Assembly (NCBI GenBank): GCA_018257865.1
Contig: JAEUBA010000055.1
Coordinates: forward strand, 62,001 to 126,000
Source: Stereocaulon alpinum
Lineage: Eukaryota > Ascomycota > Lecanoromycetes > Lecanorales > Stereocaulaceae
Direction of reading: 5' to 3'
Length of the DNA stretch: 64,000 bases
A program made the translations under genes and the position numbers. The notes under the pieces are model-generated. The model was not told the DNA's origin. It saw only the letters and a program-made list of their open reading frames with translations, and searched no databases. This document shows, piece after piece, positions 42,054 through 53,281 of the stretch; the first letter of the stretch is position 1, and each line of letters opens with the position of its first letter.

Positions 42054-45000
42054 ATGGAGACCGCAATCAGATGGTCTCCAAGCTCCACGGTCTCTGAACA
42101 GCGTTTCCTACTCGTCGATGTTAACGGTCGCTCATTCAAACGCTGCATCGTTGATCAGTATGACAGAAGAACCTTCAAGCACAGCATACGATCAACGTAC
42201 AGCAAGGTGCCTCCCTTCCGCGCGTTCGACTGGGCACCTCATGACGAGACTCTTGTGGCCGTAGGCCAATGGTCCGGCGAGGTCACTGTCCTTCGGATCG
42301 ACAACACCTTGTCCAATGTATCTTTACCTGCAAAGCATCAACGTCTCTGCAATGCCGTGGCATTCAGTAGAACCGGCCTGCTGGCTGCTGGCCTGGAGAG
42401 AGTTCGCAACGACTTCTGCTTGAATATTTGGGACGTAAATCAGCGCTTCTCAACAGTCTCTTCCTCAGGTGGAGCAGCTGCCAAGCCTTTCGTGGAACCA
42501 TATCGCAAGTTTGCAAGCTCGGAAGCAATATCCAGTATCAAATTCTTTACTGCACAGCCAGAGATTTTGGTGACTGGCATCAAAGGCAGAGGTGTTCGAA
42601 TATATGACCTGCGAGAAACCACTGGAAGCCCGTCTCTCCACTTCCAGACGACTTCCGTGTTCAACCTTGCAATCGATCCCCTCGACGAGAACTACTTCGC
42701 ATGCGCTGGTGCTGGAAAGGATACAACCATCCAAATATGGGACCGTCGTTCTGGGACACCCTTTACGTCACCGAGCTTAGGATCTGGATCAGAATTCGGA
42801 GCTCCAGCGGAAGGTCCTGTGGTCCAATATGCGGAAGCCTTCAAACTGCCAAAGGTCTCGCCTCAGCGTCGAGGCAGTGAGAGCAGCGATGTAAGTATAT
42901 GGAGTCTGCGATACTGTAAGGGCACCAGCGGATTTCTTGGTGCTCTGGCAAGCAATGGCGATTTCAAAATCTTCGAGACAAAGCATGAGTACTCATCTTC
43001 GAAAGAACAAGACAAAGCTCAGCAGCATCCGGATCACGAAAGTCCAAACACTGATCAACCCTTGATGTTGACCAAACAGATCCATCATATAGAGCATGCA
43101 CAGGGTGAGACACAGGTTCACGAGAAACCACGAGTCGTTGCCTTTGACTTTAGCAACCTGGCCGGATCCAAGGGGACACCTTGTGCAATTGTTCTTCGTA
43201 GTGATCAAAGTGTTGATATTGTTGAGGTTAATGGTCCGCCTCCGGCGCTAAGTATTTCCTGGCGCCCTAGCCTCATCGTTAGTCGAGTCGACAGCTCAAT
43301 AGATTTCAAGGGAGAATCATCTACTGGGGATCCGTTCCTCGACAAAACTGTTCGCATCTTCAATCCTACTGAGGGTGAAACAGCTGCGGAACTTTTGAGC
43401 AGACTACGGAAAAAGTACGATACTGCCATGGGTAACCAGCAGTCGAAGGCGGAGGAGAGTGAGCATCCTAACACCGTTGAGAGCACACCTGACATCATTG
43501 AGAGAGCACCTGATATCATTGAGAGCACACCAGCAACCTTTGAGAACACACCTTCTACAAGTGGCAAGGGCCATGAACGCCATGTCTACTTCGAACTACC
43601 GGATGTGGACAAACTCAGCATCGCAGAATCAGTGGATTACTCCACTGTTGCACGTCGCCGCTGCATTCTGGGATACCTGTTTGACTGCAAGAAAAACATC
43701 GAAATCGTGCGCGATAATCCGTTGCTTCTCAAGCTGTGGACTTGGATCAATTGTTTGTTATTGCTATGACTTCACAGACTATCGCTGACTAGTACCAGGG
43801 GCTAAAAACAATGCTGAGGCTGACGGCATGATGACAGACGCCCTTGATCTTAGCTTCTTCGGCGTGGCCGGTATATGGAACAATGACCTGGGTAAGCTGA
43901 GTCGCACGCGTTTGTCTTGTACATCTTCTAAAAGTCGTTCAGATTCGCAGCGAGCTTCAGACAAGGTGAATAAGGCCACCTACAGCAAGGAAGTCGCTAC
44001 TGCTGTCGAGACACTGTGTGCCAAACTTGAGTTGCCAGAATGTCGCATGACGAGCACTTCATTCCCAAATCATCGCCGCCTGTGCCTCCATACCTGTGGC
44101 CTGGGACTTCCTTATGAGCAGCTTGAAACCACTGTCAAGAAAATTGTTTTCGAAGGCGAGAACACCAAAGCTGCTGCTCTTGCCTTAATACACGATCAAC
44201 CCAAGCTAGCTTTTACCGCTCTAAAAAACGGGAGCACAACCTCATTGCATAGGGAGCTTGCAGTTGCAATCGCTGGATTCAACAAGGGGCAAGCAACAAC
44301 CAACGAGGACTGGAACGAGACCATTCAAGACATGAAAGCCAACCTTGAAGATCCTTACGCACGAGCCATCCTTGCACTGGTTAGCTATGGTGACTGGCAC
44401 GATGTCCTGGCTGAAACAACACTCCCACTGAGAGAACGAGTTGGCATTGCTTTGTTGTACCTGGATGATGACGAGCTTACACAATACATCAACTACAATA
44501 CCACAGAATGTATCAAAGAGGGCGATGTCGAAGGCGTCGTCCTTACTGGCCTTACCGAGCGAGCTGTTCCTCTCTTCGAGATATACATCGAAAAGTCCTC
44601 AGACGTTCAAACCGCTCTTCTGGCTATGTCATTCACCTGTCCTCGCTACTTTGCGGACGCTAGAGTTGATCAGTGGCGCGAGGCTTACCGCTCGTATCTC
44701 AACGGTTTGTGCCTTTTCTTACCTCGAGTCAAGTTCGATGTACAAGCCACCAAACTCTCAAGGGATGCGGACGGCAAACCGCGAATTGCTGTTCCTCCAC
44801 GCCAATTCAGTCTTGAATGCAACTATTGCAACCAAGCACTGCATCGCGGCACGGCCAATCCTCGACCTGAGGCACCTCCGCCAGGCTTCGGTACTCACCC
44901 CGACAAGATCTTTGGGGATGCTAAGACGGGAACCGTGTGCCCCAAATGTGGTAAACACTTGCCCCGCTGCGTGATCTGTTTGGATTGGCTCGGGATGCCG

Positions 45001-45213
45001 GACCCACACTCTCGTGGTAGTGTAGCTGCTGAACCGACTCGACGCGATACGATGAATAAATTCATCTCAGTGTGTCAAACTTGTGGTCATATGGCACATG
45101 CAGGACATTTTCTGGATTGGTTCGATACACACGATGTCTGTCCAGTGCCGAATTGCGACTGCAAGTGCAACAGTCTGGACGATATTCCTAAGCATGCAGA
45201 TATGACGTTGTGA
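42054..45213 (+). CDS. SEA4: SEA/GATOR2 complex subunit Sea4 (Mio/MIOS type)
   Basis: Three exons, 42054-43752, 43799-43891 and 43943-45213, give 1020 residues. The N-terminal 400 residues are a WD40 propeller (FRAFDWAPHDETLVAVGQWSGEVTVL, LAIDPLDENYFACAGAGKDTTIQIWDRRSG). A helical middle follows (GVAGIWNNDL, LRLCLHTCG-like RRLCLHTCGLGL). The last 130 residues are a zinc module: CNYC, CPKCGKHLPRCVICL, CQTCGHMAHAGHFLDWF and a CPVPNCDCKC end, diagnostic of Mio proteins. In yeast Sea4 is part of the vacuolar SEA complex that regulates TORC1 in response to amino acids. The interdomain loop near residue 470 has repeats built on IIESTP/TFENTP. Intron 2 (43892-43942, 51 nt) is a multiple of three without stop; intron 1 uses a GTTTGT donor. 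Confidence 0.92.
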
Positions 45214-47285
45214 GATTTCCTCAACAGCAGCGTGATGAGTGGCTGCGGACCACAGATATCGCAAGGTGTGACTTCATACTGAACACTATGGTACGCGACG
45301 ATTGAGGACAGGATTTTCGTATATGGCAAAGAATGCTCAAGCCATGATATTGGTATATGCCATGGGGCACATGACGAGCACTCTTAGGTGAGAGAGACAT
45401 CCTTGCTTCATGCAGTCATCGTCATATTGACATTCGCCTCTAGGAACTAAACGCTTGCTGGGCTGGGACCTAGTAGAGAACCATCTGTGATAGGAGGAGC
45501 GCACAAGCACATTGTGCTAGCGGAGTTCGAAAGGCTGATGTGGACTTTTCGGCACAACAGTAGCTTCTGAGAAGCCTACGGTGCTGATTATTAGTCCCCA
45601 GCTCTTAGTGCTGAAATTTTTCATGCGAAGTTTTCCTGCGAATCATTCCCGCGAAGTTTCCCTTTCTACATGGCGCTACTATTCAGACTCCATATCACAC
45701 AATGAACTCACAATTGCACTACTGCCCTGATCCTAAGTGAATTTATTCCCTGCACGGCCAACGGAACACCTTGTCCAGATGCTCGGCAAGAAACTCCGAA
45801 TTCGCTCGACTTTAGCGTTATATAACACCAATGCTGTTAGATGGGATGTTGATCTACATGTTTCGATCTTCCCATTGAGATTGCAAAACCAAATTCCAGG
45901 CATTTGAAATTCTTCGTACGGATACGCGTTGTACAATCTTATTATACATGCCCCGACTCAGAAATCACCAAAACTCAAAGGCAGCCCCCGAAATGATATT
46001 CTCAGCCGCGCAGGCGACATCTACAGCCTGCATTATGCCTTGCGACATATCATCCATACCCCATCACTGCCTTCACCCGTATTGTTATTGCCTTGCTGAA
46101 AGCGGTACTCCTCGGTTCCTTGATTTTTCAATTGCTGCGAACGATAACCACACAACGTTAACTTTGCCACAGCTTGCCCAGAAGACAGCAGGGCTCCTTT
46201 GTTCGTTTTTGCAGCAGCCTGTGATCTAGACATCGGCCTCACCCGCCTGTCTATTCATATGTCTGGGTGTGCCCATTGATGAATATAACGGAATGATATT
46301 CTACGCTACCCCTCTCGCCTCTTACGAAACATTTCCACGCGCCCTACCCCCAGCAATTTTCCGCTAACCACATCCGGTGCCGACCATCTGCCCTCTGTGT
46401 AACGTTGTCCTCAAACATACATACGATAAGCATGCGTCTTATCCCGTTAACATAAACATGTCCAACAGCCGGCTCCGCAACCATCACCGCCGTAGTAAAG
46501 TCCCCCACAGCCGTCTCTGCATGTTTTAGTATGAAAAGCCTCTACGCTTCCTGCTCGTCTCGTACCTCAGATTCCGGCGGCCAAGTACAGAGCGTGCAGC
46601 TAGTTGTCTCTGCTGCGCTCCGAGTGGAGCCGATCGGAGATCTCGCTGGGCGCCTGATGCCTTTGACAGTTTTAGGGGTGGCTCTGAAGGGTATGTAAAG
46701 GCACGGACGCAATTTGTGGGTGTGGTGGAGAGCGCTTAAGGTGCGGTGGGGTTGTGTACGAGTGCTGGGTACGTGAGGGTTTGTCCTGGTGTGGGGCGAG
46801 TGCGACGAGTACTGATGGGGCCTTCGAGAGGGTGGAGAGTGCGGGTAGGTCTTATGCAGGAGTGCTGATTTTGGTGCCGGTCGGTGTGGGAAGTCGGATG
46901 GGGAGCGGGTGGGTATTGGTGGGCTTATGTGAAGTATTTCGGTCAATGCTTTGGTGTGATGTGTTTCTTGAGGAATCACACTAATGATAATATACATGCA
47001 TGCTCATTTGAGGACTTGAACAATCGATGAACAGCACAGAAGTCGAGTGTATTGACTAAGCTTAATTTTCCGACCCGTAATATCTGTTGAAAAGGCACAC
47101 CTATACAAGCCTAGCACTGTAGCAATTTGGATCTTTGCCCGAATACGTCAGTACTTGCCTTGCAATAGCAGTCGGACTGAGAAAGAAGTAAAAACTGGAA
47201 TGGCAACTATCTTCAGATGGAATACGAACAATGGGCCTTGCTTGATGTGCTGGAAGCCACATGTTTCCGACCAAACCCATCATCC
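45214..47285. other. Long intergenic region between convergent genes
   Basis: About 2.07 kb between the ends of SEA4 (plus) and the RhoGAP gene (minus), which is long for convergent neighbours. ORFs at 45948-46242 and 46542-46997 are low-complexity or featureless. No gene, tRNA or transposon recognised. Confidence 0.4.
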
Positions 47286-49247
47286 TCACTGAAACCCTTG
47301 AAGACCTTGTTTCCAAGGGTAGCGGTCGCCTTTAAACTTTATGCGTAAGACCCTTCCCGACATATCGAACAAGAAATGTTCCTGGTTTTCAATTAGGAAA
47401 ATGACCACGTCCTGGCTCAAACAACGAGAGTTGCTTTCTTCGATGAAGTCTTCTCCAGCCTTCACTGGAGAGAGAATTGCTGGCTGGAAGACAGCAGCAA
47501 GGCGTGTCGAGGTCATCCTGTTGATATTGAATTTTGAAGCAAAGACAGCTAGCATGTCCAATAGATATAGAAGCAGTACACGCGACGGAGGCGGCAAAAG
47601 TAGGATTTGCCGCTGGTATTCAACAATCGCTGCGTCGCGGTCATCAGCCGTTATACTTTTAGAAGGAGGACCGAAATATGGCCGCAAGGGGTCTTGAAAC
47701 GCTCGGTATGTTTCTAATGGTATGACAGGCTCAGGACTTCGTAGAAGATATCTTGTCAAGATGCTGGCTGCGTCGTGTACCGTACAACCGGCCCAGTCGA
47801 AACCCTCGCCGTAATGTGGAGGCTCGTTGAAGACAGCCTCGAGCTCCTTCAAACGCAGAGGTGAACCACTAATGCTAAAAATGTCGGGCGAATCCGTAGC
47901 TAGGTGAGAAGATTAATACACGCTCGTCTAAAACGGAATTGACAATAGGTGTAGGCAAAAAGCGGAGAATGGGTGACTGACCATTCTCTTTTAGAAACAT
48001 TCCAATCCTGGCCACAAAGATGGGAAAGTAGCCATATACAAAGCTCTCACCATCCTCATCGGTTAGGTAGATGGGAACATTGGCATATTCAATGCTCTTA
48101 TGAAGCGATACCCCTAGTATTGTACGCTCTGGTTTCCCGATTCCGTCTTCAATGGCCCTAATTTTGGACAGCTTTGAGTGTCTTCGTCGAAAAACGGCAG
48201 AAGCAAATGCGTCCCACTTCTTAGCCTTTAGCGGCTCCTTTGTAGACTGGGGCGTTGATTGTTGTTCTTGAGCATGCGAAGTATATGGTTGAAAGTCTCC
48301 AAAAGCATACCGGTCACTGTTGCGGATTTCGTGAGCATAGATTGGCACTGCCAGTATGGATATATTGGACACATCAGTCAGACTAAGAGCCGATAGTATG
48401 GATGAAGCCGTGGTCCTGGCAGCTGAGGTTACGAGAGACTCTCCAGAGTCACTAAAAAGAGGTTTCCGATATACCAGAGAAGCTAACAGGTCTTCCTCGA
48501 ACGCGAAACCAAAGTGGTTGCGCTGAACGCCTTGTGGTGTCTGCTCCACGGAAGCATCGGGCGCGGGGGCGGCCGTCTTGCTCGATGTCGTACTAGCGTC
48601 ATCGTCGAGCTTAGACTTTGTCGATACAGCCCTAAAGGTCGCCTTATCATCCATATCTCTGAGGCGCCAGCTCATGTCCTGATTATTCGCCAACACTTGT
48701 CCTACCAAATCACACAAGCGGGTCACTGCAGACTCTGCCTCTTCCATAGACTTGCTAGAATAGCGTTAATGATTATGTCCCATGGAATTAACGCAGATAC
48801 AGTTGGAACAAGAATAGCGAACCATTGCAGGATTGTGAGCATTAGTGTCAAGGAAGACTTGTTGCTCTGTAGCCTTCTTTGTACGTCAGATACCTCTGAC
48901 TCCTTCGTGACCCACTTCATGCGGTCGAGCACGCCCATAGCATTATGCTGGGAAGTACCAAGAAGGTCTTCGAGCTCCGAAAAGGTGGTGACGCATTCTG
49001 CCAAAGTTACAACGACCTGTTCGACCAAGATAAGAGAGGCTCGGGGCTTTGATGGGGTTACCACCCCTAGCAAATATGTTTGCAGATGACTGAGTACAGC
49101 AGTCAGGCCATTGACGTCCGCAAGCACTGTCTGCGCAAGCTTCGGGGCGGCCCTCGTATTTTGCACAAAGGTAACCAACACAGATGAAACTTTGGCTGCC
49201 GCTGTTAGTACACCGATGACAGATGCTGAAACAGAGAGTGGGTCCAT
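47286..49247 (-). CDS. RhoGAP protein with fungal STAND-type N-terminal domain; arginine finger replaced
   Basis: Three exons, 48823-49247, 47982-48754 and 47286-47899, give 603 residues with exact codon closure. The start MDPLSVSASVIGVLTAAAKVSSVL and the helical block to residue about 165 (SSLTLMLTILQCKSMEEAESAVTRLC) match the N-terminal domain common in fungal STAND/ankyrin proteins. A linker with FGFAFEEDLLASLVYRK and an ARTTASSILSALSLTDVSNISILAVP segment follows, then KLSKIRAIEDGIGKPERTILGVSLHKSIEYANVPIYL and the RhoGAP domain from about 365. Rho GAPs stimulate GTP hydrolysis by Rho GTPases at sites of polar growth. Here IFRxSG reads IFSISG (S408 for the arginine finger) and the conserved Asn of MTxxNLA is Arg (R532), so catalysis is doubtful. 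An upstream in-frame ATG at 49343 was not chosen. Confidence 0.88.
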
Positions 49248-49501
49248 GTCTTGTAAGATGAGAGCATGATGGGATTCTTGTGAGCGAAGTTGCGAAAGAT
49301 GTGGGGCTTCAGCCTCACTTTTGCTGGGACTATTCGCCGTCAAATTATAGGCTTAGTCACAGTATTCGCAACAGAAGCACGTAAGCACTGCTAGTCTAGA
49401 CAGTCGAGGCTTACCATATCTTTGGCGAGGTTCTCTTCCAAATATGCGAGCGTATCGCCTTTTATCATTCTCTCTTCGGTCAACACACATACTTTGCTCA
49501 A

Positions 49502-50040
49502 ATGTCCTTCGGGTTCTCCGCTGGTGGTTTTATTCTTGCTAGCGTCCTCATCAAGAACATCATAGCTGCACTCAGTACATCGTCAACATGGGAGTACCGT
49601 GAGCTGATCATCGAATTACACGGACTTAAGCGTGCCCTTGATGAGATTGAACATCTGAGATGTCCTCCGAGCCAGTCAAAGTTGCGGCGCTTATGTTTCA
49701 ACATCCTCTAGACGAGTTTGCTGCTAAATTGAAGATGTTTATAGGCCTTGATGTCAATGCCAGGACGAACGGAAGCCACATAATTCAAAGTTGGCGACTG
49801 AGATTATAGTGGGGCTTCACCATGGAGGAAGACGTACAAAAGTTGCGAGCCTACTCAATGGCGCATTTTGGTAGCCTGAACATGCGTGTCAACGCATTAA
49901 ACTTGTGAGCTTTTCCATCTTAGTCAATAGTCTATAACAATGCGTTCGACACAGCGGTCTATTCATATATCCATCCTAGAGCCTCTCTCAAGACTTGGTA
50001 GAGCAACAAGTTAGGCTGAGACATAGGGTTCTTGTTACTG
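49502..50040 (+). pseudogene. Broken gene for a fungal STAND-type N-terminal-domain protein
   Basis: The frame starts MSFGFSAGGFILASVLIKNIIAALSTSS ... YRELIIELHGLKRALDEIEHL, a typical start of fungal proteins with a Helo-like or STAND-associated N-terminal domain. It then shifts frame around 49670-49690: the continuation EPVKVAALMFQHPLDEFAAKLKMF ... ARTNG ... SWRLRL is in another frame. An in-frame TAG follows at about 49807-49809, then WGFTMEEDVQKLRAYSMAHFGSLNMRVNALN, another conserved block. After a probable intron, SQDLVEQQVRLRHRV appears up to about 50040. The order of blocks is that of an intact family member, so one indel and one nonsense change (CAG to TAG possible) broke it. The end coordinate is approximate; C-terminal parts were not recognised. 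It lies head-to-head with the RhoGAP gene carrying a related type of N-terminal domain. Confidence 0.7.
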
Positions 50041-51408
50041 TGTACAATCCGACTCTATCCTTAACATACTCTGGCCCTGGCCCCTACTCCCACACTGTGC
50101 AATTTGATCCATAATGACATTGAAGGTCTATCTCGGTCATACCCGAAGTACACCACAATTGCGGATCGTATATGCGCTTTTCATCGCAACCCTCTTTCCA
50201 GAAGTAGGCGTAGCTGCTAATCACTAAGATGAATGCAATTCAGGCCTCCATAATGCGGATGAAGACAAATACAGGGGATGGGACCAACGAGCCTCTATAT
50301 CAAGGGGTTGATGCTCTAGCTCCAAGTGTGCTTGCAACTCGTTTAGTATTGTTGTCCACTATAGCACGCATGCTTTTTCAAGTCATCAACATTTTGTACA
50401 CTAAGGAGATAGCGTGACACACTTGTATTACGTACTCACTATCTTGATCTCATGTATGCTATTACTAAAGGACTTGACGATGAGAACCGCAGGCCGCGAA
50501 GGATTCAAAGCACTTTTATATGCTTCCGGTACTCACCTTGACGCTGCTCAGGCGAACGCAGCGAGACATAAATATCACAGAATTTACGGACGTCGGAGCC
50601 ACATTAGCGTCCACACCGTGGGCATGGCTCGATGGTAAGATGCTTCTTGGCGCATACCACTCCGTTGATAATGGCTGGACAGAGAATTTGATGAGTGGCG
50701 CAAGAGCCTTTGGGTCCAGGGCGGCAGTTACCTTTCATTCTACGGAGCTTGGGTCCGGGGCAGTGGTGAGTTTTCGTCATGATTTTTGTAGGTAGTGAAG
50801 TCTGATGAGTTTGTTCCCTGGAGAGCCGCTGAATTTAGAGGATTCGGCTTAGGATGGTGGATGCAGTGATGGGTTGGAGAGGAGAAGAAGGCCTGATACA
50901 AGGCCATTTAAAGAACGCAAAACAACAAGGCTTGCATTCTACGAATGGAATTGCGCAGTATTGGAAAAGACATTTGTACGCAGTTGACAAAGCGATGACT
51001 TGCTTTCTCTTTGTGGGAACTTGGCAACCTTCCTTGTTATACACTTCAAAAAGGACATTCAAAGGCACCTATGTTCGTACAACAACAGGAAATGCAAAGA
51101 AAGTAAGAGAGAGAGAGAGATAAATGGCGAAGAAGCAAGCAGACAGTGCATTGTTGGCCTTCCACCAACCAGCGGACCGTAGACTGCTCACAAAGAACTA
51201 AGGTACGTTTGCCGGGTTCCATCATAATATTCTTTGTTCCTTAGCACCAAAGAAGATCTTTCATGTGCACACCCTTGTACCACCCACAACCTTCTTCTTC
51301 CTGTCACCTCATTTGGGGTTCCCTCCATCTTTTAGTCTTCGTATCGAAGACAGGAACTTCTCACCACCCACATCACACCAACAACAGTTTCCGGGAAATC
51401 CATCGACC
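50041..51408. other. Intergenic, possibly remains of the broken gene, and promoter of APH-fold gene
   Basis: About 1.37 kb. Short frames at 50229-50417 and 50520-50795 are not recognisable; they may be decayed 3' parts of the neighbouring pseudogene. A short GA repeat lies at about 51107-51120. The last 150 bases are C/T-rich leader of the next gene. Confidence 0.4.
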
Positions 51409-52788
51409 ATGACAACACAGCTGTCAGAGCAAACAATCAAGGACTTAAGCAAGGATGATATTGCCTCGATACGATCACGAGCTTCGTCGGCATCATCATC
51501 ATCCTCCACCTCCGCTCAGTCCGAAACATCTACAATACGCTGTTCGCAAGAGCCTTGGAACGACTTCAAACCGCGAGTCGAAAAACTCTGTAATAGCCTG
51601 TGGCCGTCACAGATCTCTATCAAGGAACGTATCTTGGAGGCTTTGCGTGCAAACAAGTTCTTCGCATCCTTTGTACCGCCGCCACAAATACTATTTATCG
51701 AGCGGCTTCGAGGAGGTGACTACAACCGAATCACAGGTATCACTCTACCATCATCGCATGGCAAAGCAACCCAAAAGCTCATCCTTCGAAATTCGAGATG
51801 GGACGAAGGGCGTGCCGACCGAGACGTGGCCACTTTGATATATGTACGGCAACGAACTTCGATTCCAGTCCCTGAGATCATCGCAAAGGACTTCAGCTGT
51901 AAAAATCCACTAGAGAAGCCGTATGTGATCCAGAATCGCGTTCCTGGCAGTGACCTCAACACGATCTGGGATACACTCAGCCATTCACAACGATGCAAGG
52001 TCGCCTGTGAGATGGGGCGCACGATAAAGGCCCTTCTATCCCTAGAGAGTCCAGTAGCAGGCCTGATCGAGGCATCACCGCCAAACACCGATCCTGATCA
52101 GTGCCCGGAGATTGTACGTTTCGAGCTGAGAGAATCTGATGGGGAAGTCATTGAAGAGCCGGCAGCACATGACTTTAAGAGAGACCTCGGAGCGCACGAG
52201 ACAACGGCTGATTTTTTCAAGACCCAGTTCGGAAGATGGCGGGCATATAATCTTACAAGGCCGTTTGAACGAGACATCACGCTCTCCAATGGTCTTCTCG
52301 AAACAGTATGCGACATGGACAAGCTGGGTGTGTTCAATAACTCAGCAATGCACTGTCTGTGTCATGTTGACCTGCATTCCCGCAATATCATGGCTGAGAT
52401 CCAGCCTGACAGCTGCGTCAAAATTACAGCCATACTGGACTGGGACGAGGCTGTCGTTGCTCCAAAATTCGTAAATTGCCAGCCCCCTTGGTGGCTATGG
52501 AAAGAAGAGGGAGACAAACGAGAGGATGAGAATGGCTGGCCCACTTGGCCGTATGAGCTCAAAGCAGCGAGCAATTTCCCTTCCACATCGGAGAAACAAG
52601 AGCTCAAGCGTCTCTTCGAAGAGAACGCTGGGCCCGAATTCATCCGTCTAGCGTATGATGACTTCGCGCGGCTGAGCAGAGGGTTGTTCATCTTAGCCAA
52701 GGAAGGATTGCTTTCGAGCGAGCATTACAAAGCGGCTGAGAGAATAATGAAGGAGTGGAAGGAGATGCGTCAAGTCTTGACTCAGTAG
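51409..52788 (+). CDS. APH-fold phosphotransferase (second copy in window)
   Basis: Single exon, 459 residues from MTTQLSEQTIKDL; the frame is open further upstream to 51265 but there it reads as C/T-rich leader. A Ser-rich N-terminus (ASSASSSSSTSAQS) precedes the kinase-like fold. Signs are RLRGGDYNRITGITL (glycine-loop region), KLILRNSR, VATLIYVRQRTSIPVPEIIAKD, PYVIQNRVPGSDLNTIW (hinge), the catalytic loop CHVDLHSRNIM (H319, D321, N326) and AILDWDEA (D344). This belongs to the fungal APH/phosphotransferase group, whose members mostly lack known substrates. It differs clearly from the other APH-fold protein at 18.2-19.5 kb (length, intron content and motif context), so they are not a recent duplicate pair. 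Confidence 0.87.
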   Translation: MTTQLSEQTIKDLSKDDIASIRSRASSASSSSSTSAQSETSTIRCSQEPWNDFKPRVEKLCNSLWPSQISIKERILEALRANKFFASFVPPPQILFIERLRGGDYNRITGITLPSSHGKATQKLILRNSRWDEGRADRDVATLIYVRQRTSIPVPEIIAKDFSCKNPLEKPYVIQNRVPGSDLNTIWDTLSHSQRCKVACEMGRTIKALLSLESPVAGLIEASPPNTDPDQCPEIVRFELRESDGEVIEEPAAHDFKRDLGAHETTADFFKTQFGRWRAYNLTRPFERDITLSNGLLETVCDMDKLGVFNNSAMHCLCHVDLHSRNIMAEIQPDSCVKITAILDWDEAVVAPKFVNCQPPWWLWKEEGDKREDENGWPTWPYELKAASNFPSTSEKQELKRLFEENAGPEFIRLAYDDFARLSRGLFILAKEGLLSSEHYKAAERIMKEWKEMRQVLTQ

Positions 52789-53281
52789 AAATAGATGATA
52801 GAGGGAAAGGGTGTGCTGTTGGTGAATGGTGCCGTGGTAGTACTATATATGGTCTGAGCCCCCTGAGGACGCATTGAAGGTCATTCAGTACTTGGCTCTG
52901 ACAATTTCATAATACCTATTCTAGAAGAGCATTGCTGACACGTAGGACTTCGCTTTGGTGTGTATGTAGACCGAAAGCTGGCAAACTACCGTATGAATGA
53001 CGCTAGAGTGAGACCTGCGTTTACATTGAGCTTCGAAAGGCAGGAGGATTCAAATTCAAGGGAAAGGAATGAAGTTTGGAAAAGCGGTTCAACCTACTTG
53101 TCTCGGATATACAGTTCTGCCGAAGCTCCGAGACGGATATAGCTCCAGCAACACTTCCATGATGAACGTCTGCAAGAGCTGTCTCTCAGCTCGACTTCCA
53201 TTGCCACGACAATGACTGTCCGGGTGGTCTGCGCTTAATGACTAGGCAGACCAAGATGCTTTGGCCTAACACAAGTCCAGG
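52789..53281. other. Intergenic
   Basis: 493 bases, 3' flank of the APH-fold gene and promoter of the PXA gene. Nothing else seen. Confidence 0.5.

Noticed and set aside
46542..46997. Minus-strand 151-codon His/Pro/Ser ORF
   Set aside because: Low-complexity composition; no support.
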